A stretch of 27,056 nucleotides of DNA from CAXTTV01 sp964247295. Lineage in GTDB: Bacteria > Chloroflexota > Ktedonobacteria > Ktedonobacterales > Ktedonobacteraceae. Of the stretch, positions 1 to 7,311 are shown in pieces (the stretch's first letter is position 1; every line of letters begins with the position of its first letter). A program made the translations under genes and the position numbers. Under the pieces are notes generated by a model, which was not told the origin of the DNA, ran no database searches, and worked only from the letters and a program-made list of their open reading frames with translations. The stretch is from NCBI GenBank assembly GCA_964247295.1, contig CAXTTV010000052.1:1-27056 (forward strand). The letters are read 5' to 3'.

Positions 1-63
1 AAAATACAACTGGGCGGAAGACTTTGAGCTGTAATAAAAATAAAATTATAAATGCTAAAGCGC

Positions 64-92
64 TTGACAAAATCACCCCATTCTGCTATCAT
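64..92 (+). promoter_or_regulatory. sigma-A promoter of tRNA-Trp
   Basis: A perfect -35 hexamer TTGACA (64-69) is followed after 17 bases by TATCAT (87-92), one base from the -10 consensus. The -10 is preceded by TGC, an extended -10. Transcription would start near 99-100, a few bases before the mature tRNA 5' end at 107. Confidence 0.85.
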
Positions 93-106
93 CATGACAC
101 ATACGT

Positions 107-182
107 AGGGGTGTAGCTCAATTGGTAGAGCGGCGCTCTCCAAAAGCGAAGGTTGCGGGTTCAAGTCCTGCCACCCCTGCCA
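107..182 (+). tRNA. tRNA-Trp (anticodon CCA)
   Basis: The cloverleaf folds completely. The 7-bp acceptor stem pairs AGGGGTG (107-113) with CACCCCT (172-178). The D arm has GCTC/GAGC, and the T arm has GCGGG-TTCAAGT-CCTGC. The anticodon loop CTCCAAA (138-144) presents CCA at 140-142, which reads the Trp codon UGG. The base after the acceptor stem is G, followed by an encoded CCA (180-182). The outermost anticodon-stem pair is G-A, the only mismatch. It is a single-gene unit with its own promoter and terminator. Confidence 0.97.
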
Positions 183-211
183 GAGTCTCTCAGCCGAGAG
201 ACTCTTTTTTA
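182..211 (+). terminator. Rho-independent terminator of tRNA-Trp
   Basis: A perfect 10-bp stem AGAGTCTCTC (182-191) / GAGAGACTCT (196-205) with a 4-base loop AGCC is followed by a run of T to 211. The first stem base is the last base of the tRNA CCA end, so tRNA and terminator are directly joined. Confidence 0.93.
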
Positions 212-222
212 TTTGTTTCGGT

Positions 223-1452
223 CTACAGTGGAATTTCGACAAAGAAGCTGGTGCCGGTTCTTTTATCCGACTCACACCAGATCTTGCCTTGATGCCCATC
301 CACAATTGCTTTGGAGATCGCCAGACCGAGACCCGAACCTTTCTTCTCCGACTTCGCGGCCTCGGGAGTCCGATAAAATAACTCGAAGATCTGTGATAGC
401 TGCTCCTGCGGGATAAACGAACCTGCGTTACGCACCCGAATTCGGATCGTCTGGTCCTCTTTCCATACCCGCACATCCACCATATTCTCTTTCTCAGAGT
501 ATTTGAGCGCGTTACTCACCAGGTTCACCATAACCTGACTGAGGCGTTCCGCGTCCACCGGCGCGAGTATCGGCTGATTCGGCAGCTCCATCTCTATATG
601 ACGCTCGCTTAGCAATTCCTGGTCCAGCACTACCTCCCGACAAATAGCAACGACATCAGTCTGGGCGATCCGAAAGGCCAGCTTACCAGAACGTATCCTA
701 TTTAGATCAAGGAGATCGTCCACCAGCAGGTTTAAGCGATGCGTCTGCTGATCAATCTTGCCCAGCGAATCGCGTACCACCAGCAGATCTGAGGGTAGAT
801 CGGGCATCCGCGTGAGTCGGCGGATCATCACCTGTGCCTGCCCTCGAATCGTGGTGATTGGTGTTTTCAATTCGTGCGAGGCCATTGAAAGAAACTGATC
901 CTTCAACCTGTTAGACTCCTCTAGCTCCCGGTTCGCCTCAGAGAGTCGTGCATTAGCAGCAGCGAGAGCCGTAGCACGCCGCTCAGCCTCTTTTTCCGCG
1001 ATTAATGTCTTGCGCCGTCCAGCCTCACGTTGAGCCGTCAAAAAGGCCACAATAAGTCCAGAAACCCCGAAAGGAAAAAGTTGTAAAAAGGCGTCAAGGG
1101 TCATCATGTTAAAGGTATTGAGCGGCGCGATGTAGAGATAATCCAGCGCAAGTGTAGATAGCAATACCGTCAGTAGAGCTGGACCCACCCCCCAGATCAC
1201 AGCCTCCAGCACAACAAGGAGCAACATCAAACCACTAGGAAAATAAAAATGATATCCAACGCTCTGCAACAGGGCGATCAATAATGAAGCCAATAATGTT
1301 AACGGGATCGTGAGAAAATACCCCATCCAGGCACGCTGCCATTGTGGTTGCTTACGGATCAACTCCTGCTGAACTTGATCTTGCTGAACCAACCTTCTTA
1401 AAATAAAGGGCCGACGTGATTGCGCGACTCCGGGGGCCTCTTGTACATGCAT
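223..1452 (-). CDS. Membrane sensor histidine kinase with DUF4118-like (KdpD-type) transmembrane domain
   Basis: A 409-aa two-component sensor kinase. The start is the ATG at 1452, with AGGTGA about 7 bases upstream; the frame stays open further upstream but has no comparable ribosome site. Residues 41-140 form about four hydrophobic segments with short loops, resembling the KdpD/DUF4118 membrane domain. A charged, alanine-rich coiled coil (140-185) follows. The HisKA H-box reads SHELKTPIT, with phospho-acceptor His near 193. The ATPase domain has an N-box (NLVSNALKYS) and a G-box (GSGLGLAISKAI). There is no large extracytoplasmic sensor loop, so the signal probably acts at or in the membrane. 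No response regulator is adjacent. It lies 64 bases downstream of the metallo-hydrolase gene on the same strand and may be cotranscribed with it. The signal is unknown. Confidence 0.9.
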   Translation of the reverse strand: MHVQEAPGVAQSRRPFILRRLVQQDQVQQELIRKQPQWQRAWMGYFLTIPLTLLASLLIALLQSVGYHFYFPSGLMLLLVVLEAVIWGVGPALLTVLLSTLALDYLYIAPLNTFNMMTLDAFLQLFPFGVSGLIVAFLTAQREAGRRKTLIAEKEAERRATALAAANARLSEANRELEESNRLKDQFLSMASHELKTPITTIRGQAQVMIRRLTRMPDLPSDLLVVRDSLGKIDQQTHRLNLLVDDLLDLNRIRSGKLAFRIAQTDVVAICREVVLDQELLSERHIEMELPNQPILAPVDAERLSQVMVNLVSNALKYSEKENMVDVRVWKEDQTIRIRVRNAGSFIPQEQLSQIFELFYRTPEAAKSEKKGSGLGLAISKAIVDGHQGKIWCESDKRTGTSFFVEIPL

Positions 1453-1516
1453 GAAATCACCTTTAACATCCTTAACTAATGAGTCCTTCAGCAGGTGGTT
1501 CCTTAGAGAATAAAAG

Positions 1517-2518
1517 TTAGTATTTTTTATGAGCAGATGAGAAGGCGCGCTTCTCAATACCCATCCAGCGCGTCTGTTGTAGTGCGTCGTGCATACCAAT
1601 CAAAGCTACCTCTGGATGCTGCCGCGCGAAATAATGCAACTGGCGCAGCGTCTGTCGAGCACTGGCGTCATCGGAAGTCACAAAAGACCAGAGAAGAGGA
1701 TACATAGTCGCGGGCCGATGATAGTGCTGCGAGAACCAACAGGCATCGCCCAACAAAAACAGGCGGGAACCATTCGAGCGATTGATGAACATTCCAAGGT
1801 TACCTGGCGTATGACCGGGCAGTGGTACCAGAATAATGGAGCCATCCCCAAAAAGGTCGTGGCTGGACCGAAAACCTTCATAGGCCGGGCCAACACAATC
1901 AAAAGGTGTTAACATATGATCACTCAGTAACCGACAGACTAGATGATACAAACGCCGGTTCCGGGTCTGCGTTAGCTGAAACCACTCATACTCGATACTA
2001 TTCACGCGCAGATCTACTCCTGGCAGATCTGGTAGGCCCGCCACATGATCCCAATGGAGATGAGAAAGTAAAATAAAGTCCAGATCATCAGGTTGCAGGT
2101 GACGCTGATGAAAATGATCAGCAATTGACTGCTCAAAACGCATTCGGGCGAGCGTCCCCCGAAAAACCCACGGCATTGATGCCAGGTAGGAGGAAATTGA
2201 GCTACATAGACCAGTATCATACAAAAAAGTTGCCTGGGGATGACGGATCAGGACGGCACTATGGGCAACTTCCATAGAGGAAACAAGTGATCCCCCCCGA
2301 ATACCAAGGGCCTCTGGCATGGAGGCCCGGCCACAACGCAGAAAATCCACCTCTATCTCTGGATAGTTGGCGGCACGAAAAGGTTCTGCCTCGTCCCCAT
2401 ACATCTGAGGAGCATACAATGGAGTGAAATGCGCAGGTAAAAAGCTACTCACAACTTTGGAAGCCAGTAGGGAACCAGTGGCAATACCTGCCAGCTTCAG
2501 CCAGTCCTGTCCTCTCAT
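1517..2518 (-). CDS. Metallo-beta-lactamase-fold hydrolase (lactonase-like)
   Basis: A 333-aa protein of the metallo-beta-lactamase superfamily. The zinc-binding signature HLHWDH is at residues 153-158, a third-histidine context PGHTPG at about 235-239, a bridging aspartate in LLGDAC near 258, and a late GMHD histidine near 310. This HxHxDH arrangement with two-metal ligands suits hydrolysis of an ester or lactone; quorum-quenching N-acyl-homoserine lactonases share the pattern, but so do many other hydrolases. Residues 7-28 are hydrophobic and could be a signal anchor or export signal; no twin-arginine is seen. The ATG start has GGAGA 7 bases upstream. It is the first gene before the sensor kinase on this strand. 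Substrate not determined. Confidence 0.85.
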   Translation of the reverse strand: MRGQDWLKLAGIATGSLLASKVVSSFLPAHFTPLYAPQMYGDEAEPFRAANYPEIEVDFLRCGRASMPEALGIRGGSLVSSMEVAHSAVLIRHPQATFLYDTGLCSSISSYLASMPWVFRGTLARMRFEQSIADHFHQRHLQPDDLDFILLSHLHWDHVAGLPDLPGVDLRVNSIEYEWFQLTQTRNRRLYHLVCRLLSDHMLTPFDCVGPAYEGFRSSHDLFGDGSIILVPLPGHTPGNLGMFINRSNGSRLFLLGDACWFSQHYHRPATMYPLLWSFVTSDDASARQTLRQLHYFARQHPEVALIGMHDALQQTRWMGIEKRAFSSAHKKY

Positions 2519-2574
2519 TCAACAGTCTCCAGTGTATCTTTACTAAAAATATGTTCAGCGCACATTCATCAGGA

Positions 2575-2618
2575 TCACTGACTGTATTTTAACATAGTCA
2601 AAGTGAAAGCGTCAGTGA
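2575..2618 (-). promoter_or_regulatory. Candidate promoter framed by an 8-bp inverted repeat
   Basis: TCACTGAC (2575-2582) and GTCAGTGA (2611-2618) form a perfect 8-bp inverted repeat with a 28-base spacer. On the minus strand, a -35-like CTGACG (2610-2615) and a -10-like TAAAAT (2586-2591) are 18 bases apart, so the right arm covers the -35. It could drive the metallo-hydrolase/kinase pair under control of a dimeric regulator. The promoter match is moderate. Confidence 0.4.
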
Positions 2619-2631
2619 GCCAGAGCATGTA

Positions 2632-2664
2632 TAAAAATGCCAGCGTTCACTTATGAACGCTGGC
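2632..2664 (-). terminator. Rho-independent terminator of the clpE-like gene
   Basis: A perfect 11-bp stem GCCAGCGTTCA (2639-2649) / TGAACGCTGGC (2654-2664) with a 4-base loop is followed on the minus strand by ATTTTTAT. It lies 21 bases past the stop codon of the ATPase gene. Confidence 0.92.
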
Positions 2665-2685
2665 AAAACCAGAATACTCTTTGTA

Positions 2686-4938
2686 TTAGAGGATCTCAAC
2701 AACTGACTCTGGTTGAGCAAACACTCGACCGTCCTGAACAATCAGGCGCACTGTCTGACCAGAAACAATCTCACCGGCAAGCAGAGCATCCGCCAACACA
2801 TCGTCAATATGATTCTGGATCGCGCGGCGCAATGGGCGAGCACCAAACTCCTCGTCAAAGCCCTCACGCATCAGCAGGTCCTTGACCTCACTACTGACCT
2901 CTAGCTCAATCTTCTGCTCACCCAAGCGGGTCCGCACCTGATCCAGCAGCAGATCAACGATACTGTAGATCTCATCGCGCCCAAGAGACTGGAAGACAAC
3001 GATCTGATCAATACGATTAATGAACTCTGGTCGGAAGGCTCGTTTCAAGCCCTCCATCGCCTTAGAGCGCATTACCTCGTTTTGAACCGATTTCTCATCT
3101 TCAGCGCGGCCAAAGCCGATGCGAACAGCCCGTTTGAGATCCGCGCTACCAGCGTTGCTGGTCATAATAACTACGGTGTTCTTGAAGTCAACGGTGCGGC
3201 CCTGACCATCGGTCAGACGACCATCATCCATAATCTGCAATAGCGAGTTGAAGACCTCGGGATGCGCCTTCTCAACCTCGTCCAACAAGATCACACTGTA
3301 CGGACGACGACGAACCTGCTCGGTCAATTGCCCACCATCGTCGTGTCCAACATATCCCGGAGGGCTACCAAACAGACGAGAGACAGTATGCGGCTCCATA
3401 TACTCCGACATATCTAAACGGATCATGTGGTCCTCACCGCCGAAAAGCTCCGCCGACAGGGCTTTCGCTAGCTCGGTTTTACCAACACCGGTCGGACCAA
3501 GGAACAGGAAGGAACCAATCGGGCGTTTAGGATCTTTGAGACCCGCTCGCGAGCGCCGAATAGCCTTCGCGACCGCGCTGATCGCCTCATCCTGACCGAT
3601 CACATGCTTACGTAAATCAGCCTCCAGGTTGCGCAGGTTCTGACGCTCCGTCTCCAGCATCTGACTAACTGGAACACCAGTCCAGCCCTCAACAATCTGA
3701 GCAATATGCTCTGGCGTCACTACTAACTGAAAAGCGTCATTAGACTCGGACCGAGCATGGTCTAGCTTCTGCTGAGTCAAAAGCTCCTGCTGACGCAACA
3801 TCGCGGCCTTCTGATAATCTTCAGCGTTAGCGGCAGCTTCTTTCTTGGACTGAATGTCGGATAGCTCGGTCTCAAGATCAGCGATGAGAGTCGGGCTAAC
3901 AATCCCTTTCTCAGTTGCCTCTAGGCGCAGAGCCGAACCCGCCTCGTCCATCACGTCAATCGCCTTGTCAGGCAAGAAACGATCATTGATGTAGCGATCC
4001 GAAAGCTTCACGGCAGCCTCGATCGCCTCATCGGTAATCCCAACACCATGATGCTGCTCATAGTTGGATCGAACAATCTTTAACATCTCGATGGCCTCTT
4101 CAACCGAGGGCTCATCTACCTTGACGGGCTGGAAGCGGCGCTCTAGAGCAGCGTCCTTCTCAATATGCTTGCGATACTCATCCTGAGTCGTCGCGCCGAT
4201 ACAACGCAACTCGCCACGGGCCAGGGCAGGCTTTAACATATCAGCGGCCCCAACCGCGCCCTCGGCAGCACCAGCACCAACAACGGTGTGTAACTCGTCA
4301 ATAAAGATGATAACTTCGGGAGACTCGCGCAGTTCCTCAAGAATCGACTTGATCCGCTGCTCAAACTGCCCTCTGAACATCGCTCCAGCAACCATGCCAC
4401 CAATATTCAAGGTAACCAGACGCTTACCACGCAAGTTGGCCGGGACATTCCCCTCGTGAATCCGGCGGGCCAGGCCCTCGACTACGGCGGTCTTACCAAC
4501 ACCAGGCTCACCTATCAGAACAGGATTGTTTTTCTGACGACGACCAAGAACTGTGATCAGACGCTTAAGTTCACGCTGGCGACCCGCAGCGGGATCGAGC
4601 CTGCCCTCGGCGGCGTCGGCGGTCAAATCCCGACCAAACTGGTCCAGGGTTGGCGTCTTGCTATTCTTCTGCTGGCGATCCGCTGTCGCTGTATTCGTGT
4701 TTTTGTTATTCTTAGTACTGTTGGCACTGAACCCTATGGGGGCGTTACCCGCATCAGCGTTGCCGCTCAGCATCCCAGGAAAACCAATACCTTCAGGACC
4801 ACCCATCTGCTCCATAGCTGCCCCCATCAATTCGTCAACACAGGACTGACAGAGGTAATGCTGTTCACGCGTCCCATTTACAATCTGGTCGATGCGGACA
4901 CGAGCAGGATTTTTCTGACAACGTTCACACTTTTGCAT
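2686..4938 (-). CDS. clpE: ClpE-type AAA+ protease ATPase (zinc finger, two AAA+ domains)
   Basis: A 750-aa HSP100 unfoldase that would feed substrates to ClpP. The N-terminus has a four-cysteine zinc finger (C4, C7, C30, C33) instead of the usual Clp_N repeats; this is the ClpE layout. A Gly/Asn-rich linker (45-95) follows. AAA-1 has Walker A GEPGVGKT (143-150) and Walker B IFIDELH (211-217). A coiled segment with a UVR-like stretch (355-395) separates it from AAA-2, which has Walker A GPTGVGKT (481-488) and LLDEVEKAH (551-559). RIGFG near 606-610 matches the hydrophobic-Gly-Phe loop by which Clp ATPases dock on ClpP. The ATG start has AAGGAG upstream. It is monocistronic, with its own promoter, CIRCE site and terminator, which suggests heat-shock control. 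Many annotation pipelines would call it ClpC; the finger and missing N-domain favour ClpE. Confidence 0.92.
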   Translation of the reverse strand: MQKCERCQKNPARVRIDQIVNGTREQHYLCQSCVDELMGAAMEQMGGPEGIGFPGMLSGNADAGNAPIGFSANSTKNNKNTNTATADRQQKNSKTPTLDQFGRDLTADAAEGRLDPAAGRQRELKRLITVLGRRQKNNPVLIGEPGVGKTAVVEGLARRIHEGNVPANLRGKRLVTLNIGGMVAGAMFRGQFEQRIKSILEELRESPEVIIFIDELHTVVGAGAAEGAVGAADMLKPALARGELRCIGATTQDEYRKHIEKDAALERRFQPVKVDEPSVEEAIEMLKIVRSNYEQHHGVGITDEAIEAAVKLSDRYINDRFLPDKAIDVMDEAGSALRLEATEKGIVSPTLIADLETELSDIQSKKEAAANAEDYQKAAMLRQQELLTQQKLDHARSESNDAFQLVVTPEHIAQIVEGWTGVPVSQMLETERQNLRNLEADLRKHVIGQDEAISAVAKAIRRSRAGLKDPKRPIGSFLFLGPTGVGKTELAKALSAELFGGEDHMIRLDMSEYMEPHTVSRLFGSPPGYVGHDDGGQLTEQVRRRPYSVILLDEVEKAHPEVFNSLLQIMDDGRLTDGQGRTVDFKNTVVIMTSNAGSADLKRAVRIGFGRAEDEKSVQNEVMRSKAMEGLKRAFRPEFINRIDQIVVFQSLGRDEIYSIVDLLLDQVRTRLGEQKIELEVSSEVKDLLMREGFDEEFGARPLRRAIQNHIDDVLADALLAGEIVSGQTVRLIVQDGRVFAQPESVVEIL

Positions 4939-5015
4939 ATCTATCTAACGCTCCTTATTTTAGAGGATGCTGTACCTATAATCTGGTTAAGCAAACAAAA
5001 GCTGAGATTGCGAAG

Positions 5016-5044
5016 ATTATACTTCATACTTTTCTTTTTGTCTA
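5016..5044 (-). promoter_or_regulatory. sigma-A promoter of the clpE-like gene
   Basis: On the minus strand, TAGACA (5039-5044) and a perfect TATAAT (5016-5021) are 17 bases apart. The start site would be near 5009, giving a leader of about 70 bases. The -35 overlaps the CIRCE element. Confidence 0.85.
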
Positions 5045-5068
5045 GCACTCTCTTCTCCTGATTGCTAA
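5042..5068 (-). promoter_or_regulatory. CIRCE element (HrcA operator)
   Basis: Read on the plus strand, CTAGCACTC (5042-5050), nine bases, then GATTGCTAA (5060-5068). The consensus is TTAGCACTC-N9-GAGTGCTAA, so each arm has one mismatch and the spacing is exact. It overlaps the -35 of the clpE-like promoter by three bases, a position where HrcA binding would block transcription. Confidence 0.88.
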
Positions 5069-5376
5069 CTCACTTATATAAACGATGAAGGTAAAGATTT
5101 TATTCCGGATCTTCAAACTTTTTTGTTGTCCTGGCAGTGTATCTCATAGATTGCTACACCTCACCTTTACCATTATCTTCGTGTATTTACTCATCTAAAG
5201 TTTACTTTTGAATACGTATGAGCCAGTAATCTGGTTCTTTTAGTTGCCATTTGTTCTTAATAACACCCCTGACCATCATCATATTCCCATCTTCTAACCA
5301 TTTTAGCAATCCTTTTCTGTGATTGCCAACCACAGCTAAAAAAACCAGGAATCTCCAATTTTTATGCCCCTACTCA
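5069..5376. other. Intergenic stretch, no gene seen
   Basis: About 300 AT-rich bases between the CIRCE element and the promoter of the next operon. I see no convincing reading frame with a ribosome site, no RNA gene and no strong hairpin. Confidence 0.6.
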
Positions 5377-5406
5377 TTGACGCTCCTAAATAGAAAAATG
5401 TACAAT
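5377..5406 (+). promoter_or_regulatory. sigma-A promoter of the phosphotransferase operon
   Basis: TTGACG (5377-5382), an 18-base spacer, then TACAAT (5401-5406); each hexamer is one base from consensus. Transcription would begin near 5413, just before the ribosome site GAGG (5417-5420). Confidence 0.75.
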
Positions 5407-5428
5407 TTAAAAAGACGAGGTCCCGTAA

Positions 5429-5548
5429 GTGATAGATACCAGCCTAAAAGAGCCCGGCGAGGCGCTCCGCGAGACTGTATATCCAGTTGACCAGATCAAT
5501 GATGGAAAGGGCCAGCACTATGACAACACTCCCTCCTTTAATTCATGA
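5429..5548 (+). CDS. Possible 39-aa leader ORF overlapping the phosphotransferase start
   Basis: A GTG start at 5429 lies 8 bases after GAGG (5417-5420) and would be the first start codon on the transcript from the promoter at 5377-5406. The frame encodes a 39-residue charged peptide with no membrane segment, beginning MIDTSLKEPGEALRE. It runs 29 bases into the phosphotransferase gene in another frame and stops at 5546-5548. The overlap would allow translational coupling. No homologue is recognised, and chance cannot be excluded because the ORF is short. Confidence 0.4.
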   Translation: MIDTSLKEPGEALRETVYPVDQINDGKGQHYDNTPSFNS

Positions 5549-6557
5549 GGAAAACCTCCGCCATTATTTACAACAGCATCTTCAAGGGCCAGATCTCCCT
5601 TTAGAGGTTGAACGTGTGCGTGGTGGTCATTCCAATGAGACTTTTTATATTACTCGTGGAGATCAACAATTGGTGCTCAGACGCCCACCACGTGGGCCAC
5701 TACTTCCTACAGCTCATGATGTTTTGAGGGAATATCGTGTGCTCAAAGCTTTAAACCAGACCAATGTACCAACGCCACGTGTCTTACTGGCCTGCGAAGA
5801 TACTGAGATTATTGGGGCTCCTTTTTATATTATGGAACGGTCTCAAGGTATCGTGATCCGTACAGAGCTACCAGATTTCGCGCAAACAATTGAGGGAAAG
5901 GAAGCTCTCAGCCAGGCCCTGATTGAGGCCCTGGCTCGTTTGCATGATGCGGACTGGCACGCAATCGGCCTGGAAACCTTTGGTAAACCCCAGGGCTATC
6001 TAGAACGGCAGTTGAGACGCTGGTCAGACCAATTAGAACGCTCGCGACAGCGATCTCTCCCCGAGCTCGACAAAACAACGGGCTGGCTGTCAAAGCACCT
6101 GCCGCAGTCTCCGCAGGCCACAATCGTGCATGGTGATTATCGCATGGATAATCTGATGTTCTCCTCTGAGGAGCCACGTGTGGTGGCAATCTTTGACTGG
6201 GAGATGGCAACGCTGGGAGATCCTCTGGCCGATCTAGGATATCTGCTCTCGTTCTGGCGCGAGCCAGGCGATCCTCCTCAGGAATTTAAATCGGCGGCCT
6301 GGGATGTCACAGGCCAGCCAGGATTTCTCACCAGGGCTGATCTCATCGACCACTATGCTCAGCTAACGGGTCGGCAGCTTCATGCAATCGACTTTTACGA
6401 GGTGCTGGCGATCTGGAAACTGGCGATCCTTCTAGAGGGTAGCTACTCTCGTCACAAATCTGGAACAACTGATGACCCTTTCTTCGCGGAGTTGGAAGCA
6501 GGAGTCCCCGCTCTGGCACGCCGGGCCTGGGCTATCTGTCAAAGATCAGCAAACTGA
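5520..6557 (+). CDS. Phosphotransferase family protein (APH/ACAD10-like kinase fold)
   Basis: A 345-aa aminoglycoside-phosphotransferase-fold enzyme. Of several possible starts (TTG 5487, ATG 5499, 5502, 5520) the ATG at 5520 is preferred: it follows GGAAAGG by about 9 bases and gives the usual family N-terminus. Near the N-terminus GGHSNETFY resembles the nucleotide-binding turn, and LVLRRPP supplies the candidate ATP-binding lysine/arginine strand. The catalytic loop HGDYRMDN has His 204, Asp 206 and Asn 211. The metal-binding DWE begins at Asp 226, followed by GDPLADLGYLL. These are the hallmarks of the family containing the kinase-like domain of ACAD10/11, which act on hydroxyacyl or small-molecule substrates. 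True antibiotic resistance is unlikely from this subtype. It forms an operon with the histidine phosphatase 24 bases downstream. Confidence 0.88.
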   Translation: MTTLPPLIHEENLRHYLQQHLQGPDLPLEVERVRGGHSNETFYITRGDQQLVLRRPPRGPLLPTAHDVLREYRVLKALNQTNVPTPRVLLACEDTEIIGAPFYIMERSQGIVIRTELPDFAQTIEGKEALSQALIEALARLHDADWHAIGLETFGKPQGYLERQLRRWSDQLERSRQRSLPELDKTTGWLSKHLPQSPQATIVHGDYRMDNLMFSSEEPRVVAIFDWEMATLGDPLADLGYLLSFWREPGDPPQEFKSAAWDVTGQPGFLTRADLIDHYAQLTGRQLHAIDFYEVLAIWKLAILLEGSYSRHKSGTTDDPFFAELEAGVPALARRAWAICQRSAN

Positions 6558-6581
6558 ACATTATTGGAGAAATTTACTTTC

Positions 6582-7259
6582 ATGCCTGAAAACGATCCTT
6601 TTTTACAAAGAGACAAGCAAGTTTGTGAACTGCTGCTCATCCGTCACGCCGACGCGATCCCAGAGGCTGATGAAATCATTCCCGGCGGGATTTACGATGA
6701 TCTGCCTTTAAGTCGTAAGGGACGTCAGCAAGCTCTGGCTCTGGCTGAGCGGCTACAAACAATATCCTGCGCGGCGCTTTATAGTAGTCCTCTAAGGCGT
6801 TGTCAGGAGACGGCAGCCCCTTTGCTGGAACGGCTGAACAAACCTTTGATCCTCGTCCCTGAGATTAAAGAGGTCCGTCTCAGCCAGCAACTTCCCCCGC
6901 CGATCGATCACGAGGATCGCACAGCCCTTGTGGAGGCTCTGTGGCAGAGGCAGCATGCGATTATCGCGGCTGCGGCTGCTTCGGGAAGCTGGGATAGCGT
7001 GGAGGGTAGCGAGCCCTCGGCCCAATTTCGCGCGCGAGTCGTCAAAGGGATAAATGAGATCACTACCCAACATTTCGGCGAACGAATACTGGTCTTCACC
7101 CACGGCGGCGTTATCAATGCGTATCTGGCCGAGGTACTGGGACTGGACAAAGACTTCTTTTTTCCCTGTGGCAATACCTCAGTCAGTATCGTACGAACTT
7201 CAGGTACACATCGTATCGTCTACGCTATGAATGATCTCCATCACATCCGTCAGTGGTAA
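6582..7259 (+). CDS. Histidine phosphatase family protein
   Basis: A 225-aa member of the phosphoglycerate-mutase-like (histidine phosphatase) superfamily. The phospho-acceptor motif LLIRHADA places the catalytic His at residue 22; it is RHA rather than the common RHG. YSSPLRRCQET supplies the conserved arginine. The second catalytic His is in VFTHGGVINAYL (about 174). The ATG at 6582 gives the expected N-terminus, but the nearest GGAG (6566-6569) is 12 bases away, slightly long; an in-frame TTG at 6564 has no ribosome site. It shares a transcript with the upstream kinase-fold gene, so the pair could phosphorylate and dephosphorylate related small molecules. This is inference. The substrate is not evident. 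Confidence 0.87.
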   Translation: MPENDPFLQRDKQVCELLLIRHADAIPEADEIIPGGIYDDLPLSRKGRQQALALAERLQTISCAALYSSPLRRCQETAAPLLERLNKPLILVPEIKEVRLSQQLPPPIDHEDRTALVEALWQRQHAIIAAAAASGSWDSVEGSEPSAQFRARVVKGINEITTQHFGERILVFTHGGVINAYLAEVLGLDKDFFFPCGNTSVSIVRTSGTHRIVYAMNDLHHIRQW

Positions 7260-7262
7260 TCG

Positions 7263-7298
7263 AAAAAGGCCGCCCATCAAGAGATGGGTGACCTTTTT
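7263..7298. terminator. Bidirectional rho-independent terminator
   Basis: A-rich/T-rich flanked hairpin: AAAAAGG, an imperfect 3-base step, CCCATC, loop AAGA, GATGGG, then CCTTTTT. It sits 3 bases after the phosphatase stop and 13 bases from the stop of the converging gene, so it can end transcription from both sides. Confidence 0.88.
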
Positions 7299-7311
7299 GT
7301 TTTTAGAAAGC

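Noticed and set aside
4456..5061. 201-codon plus-strand frame across the 5' end of the clpE-like gene
   Set aside because: It is antisense to well-conserved AAA+ coding sequence, has no ribosome site, and crosses the CIRCE and promoter; a shadow frame.
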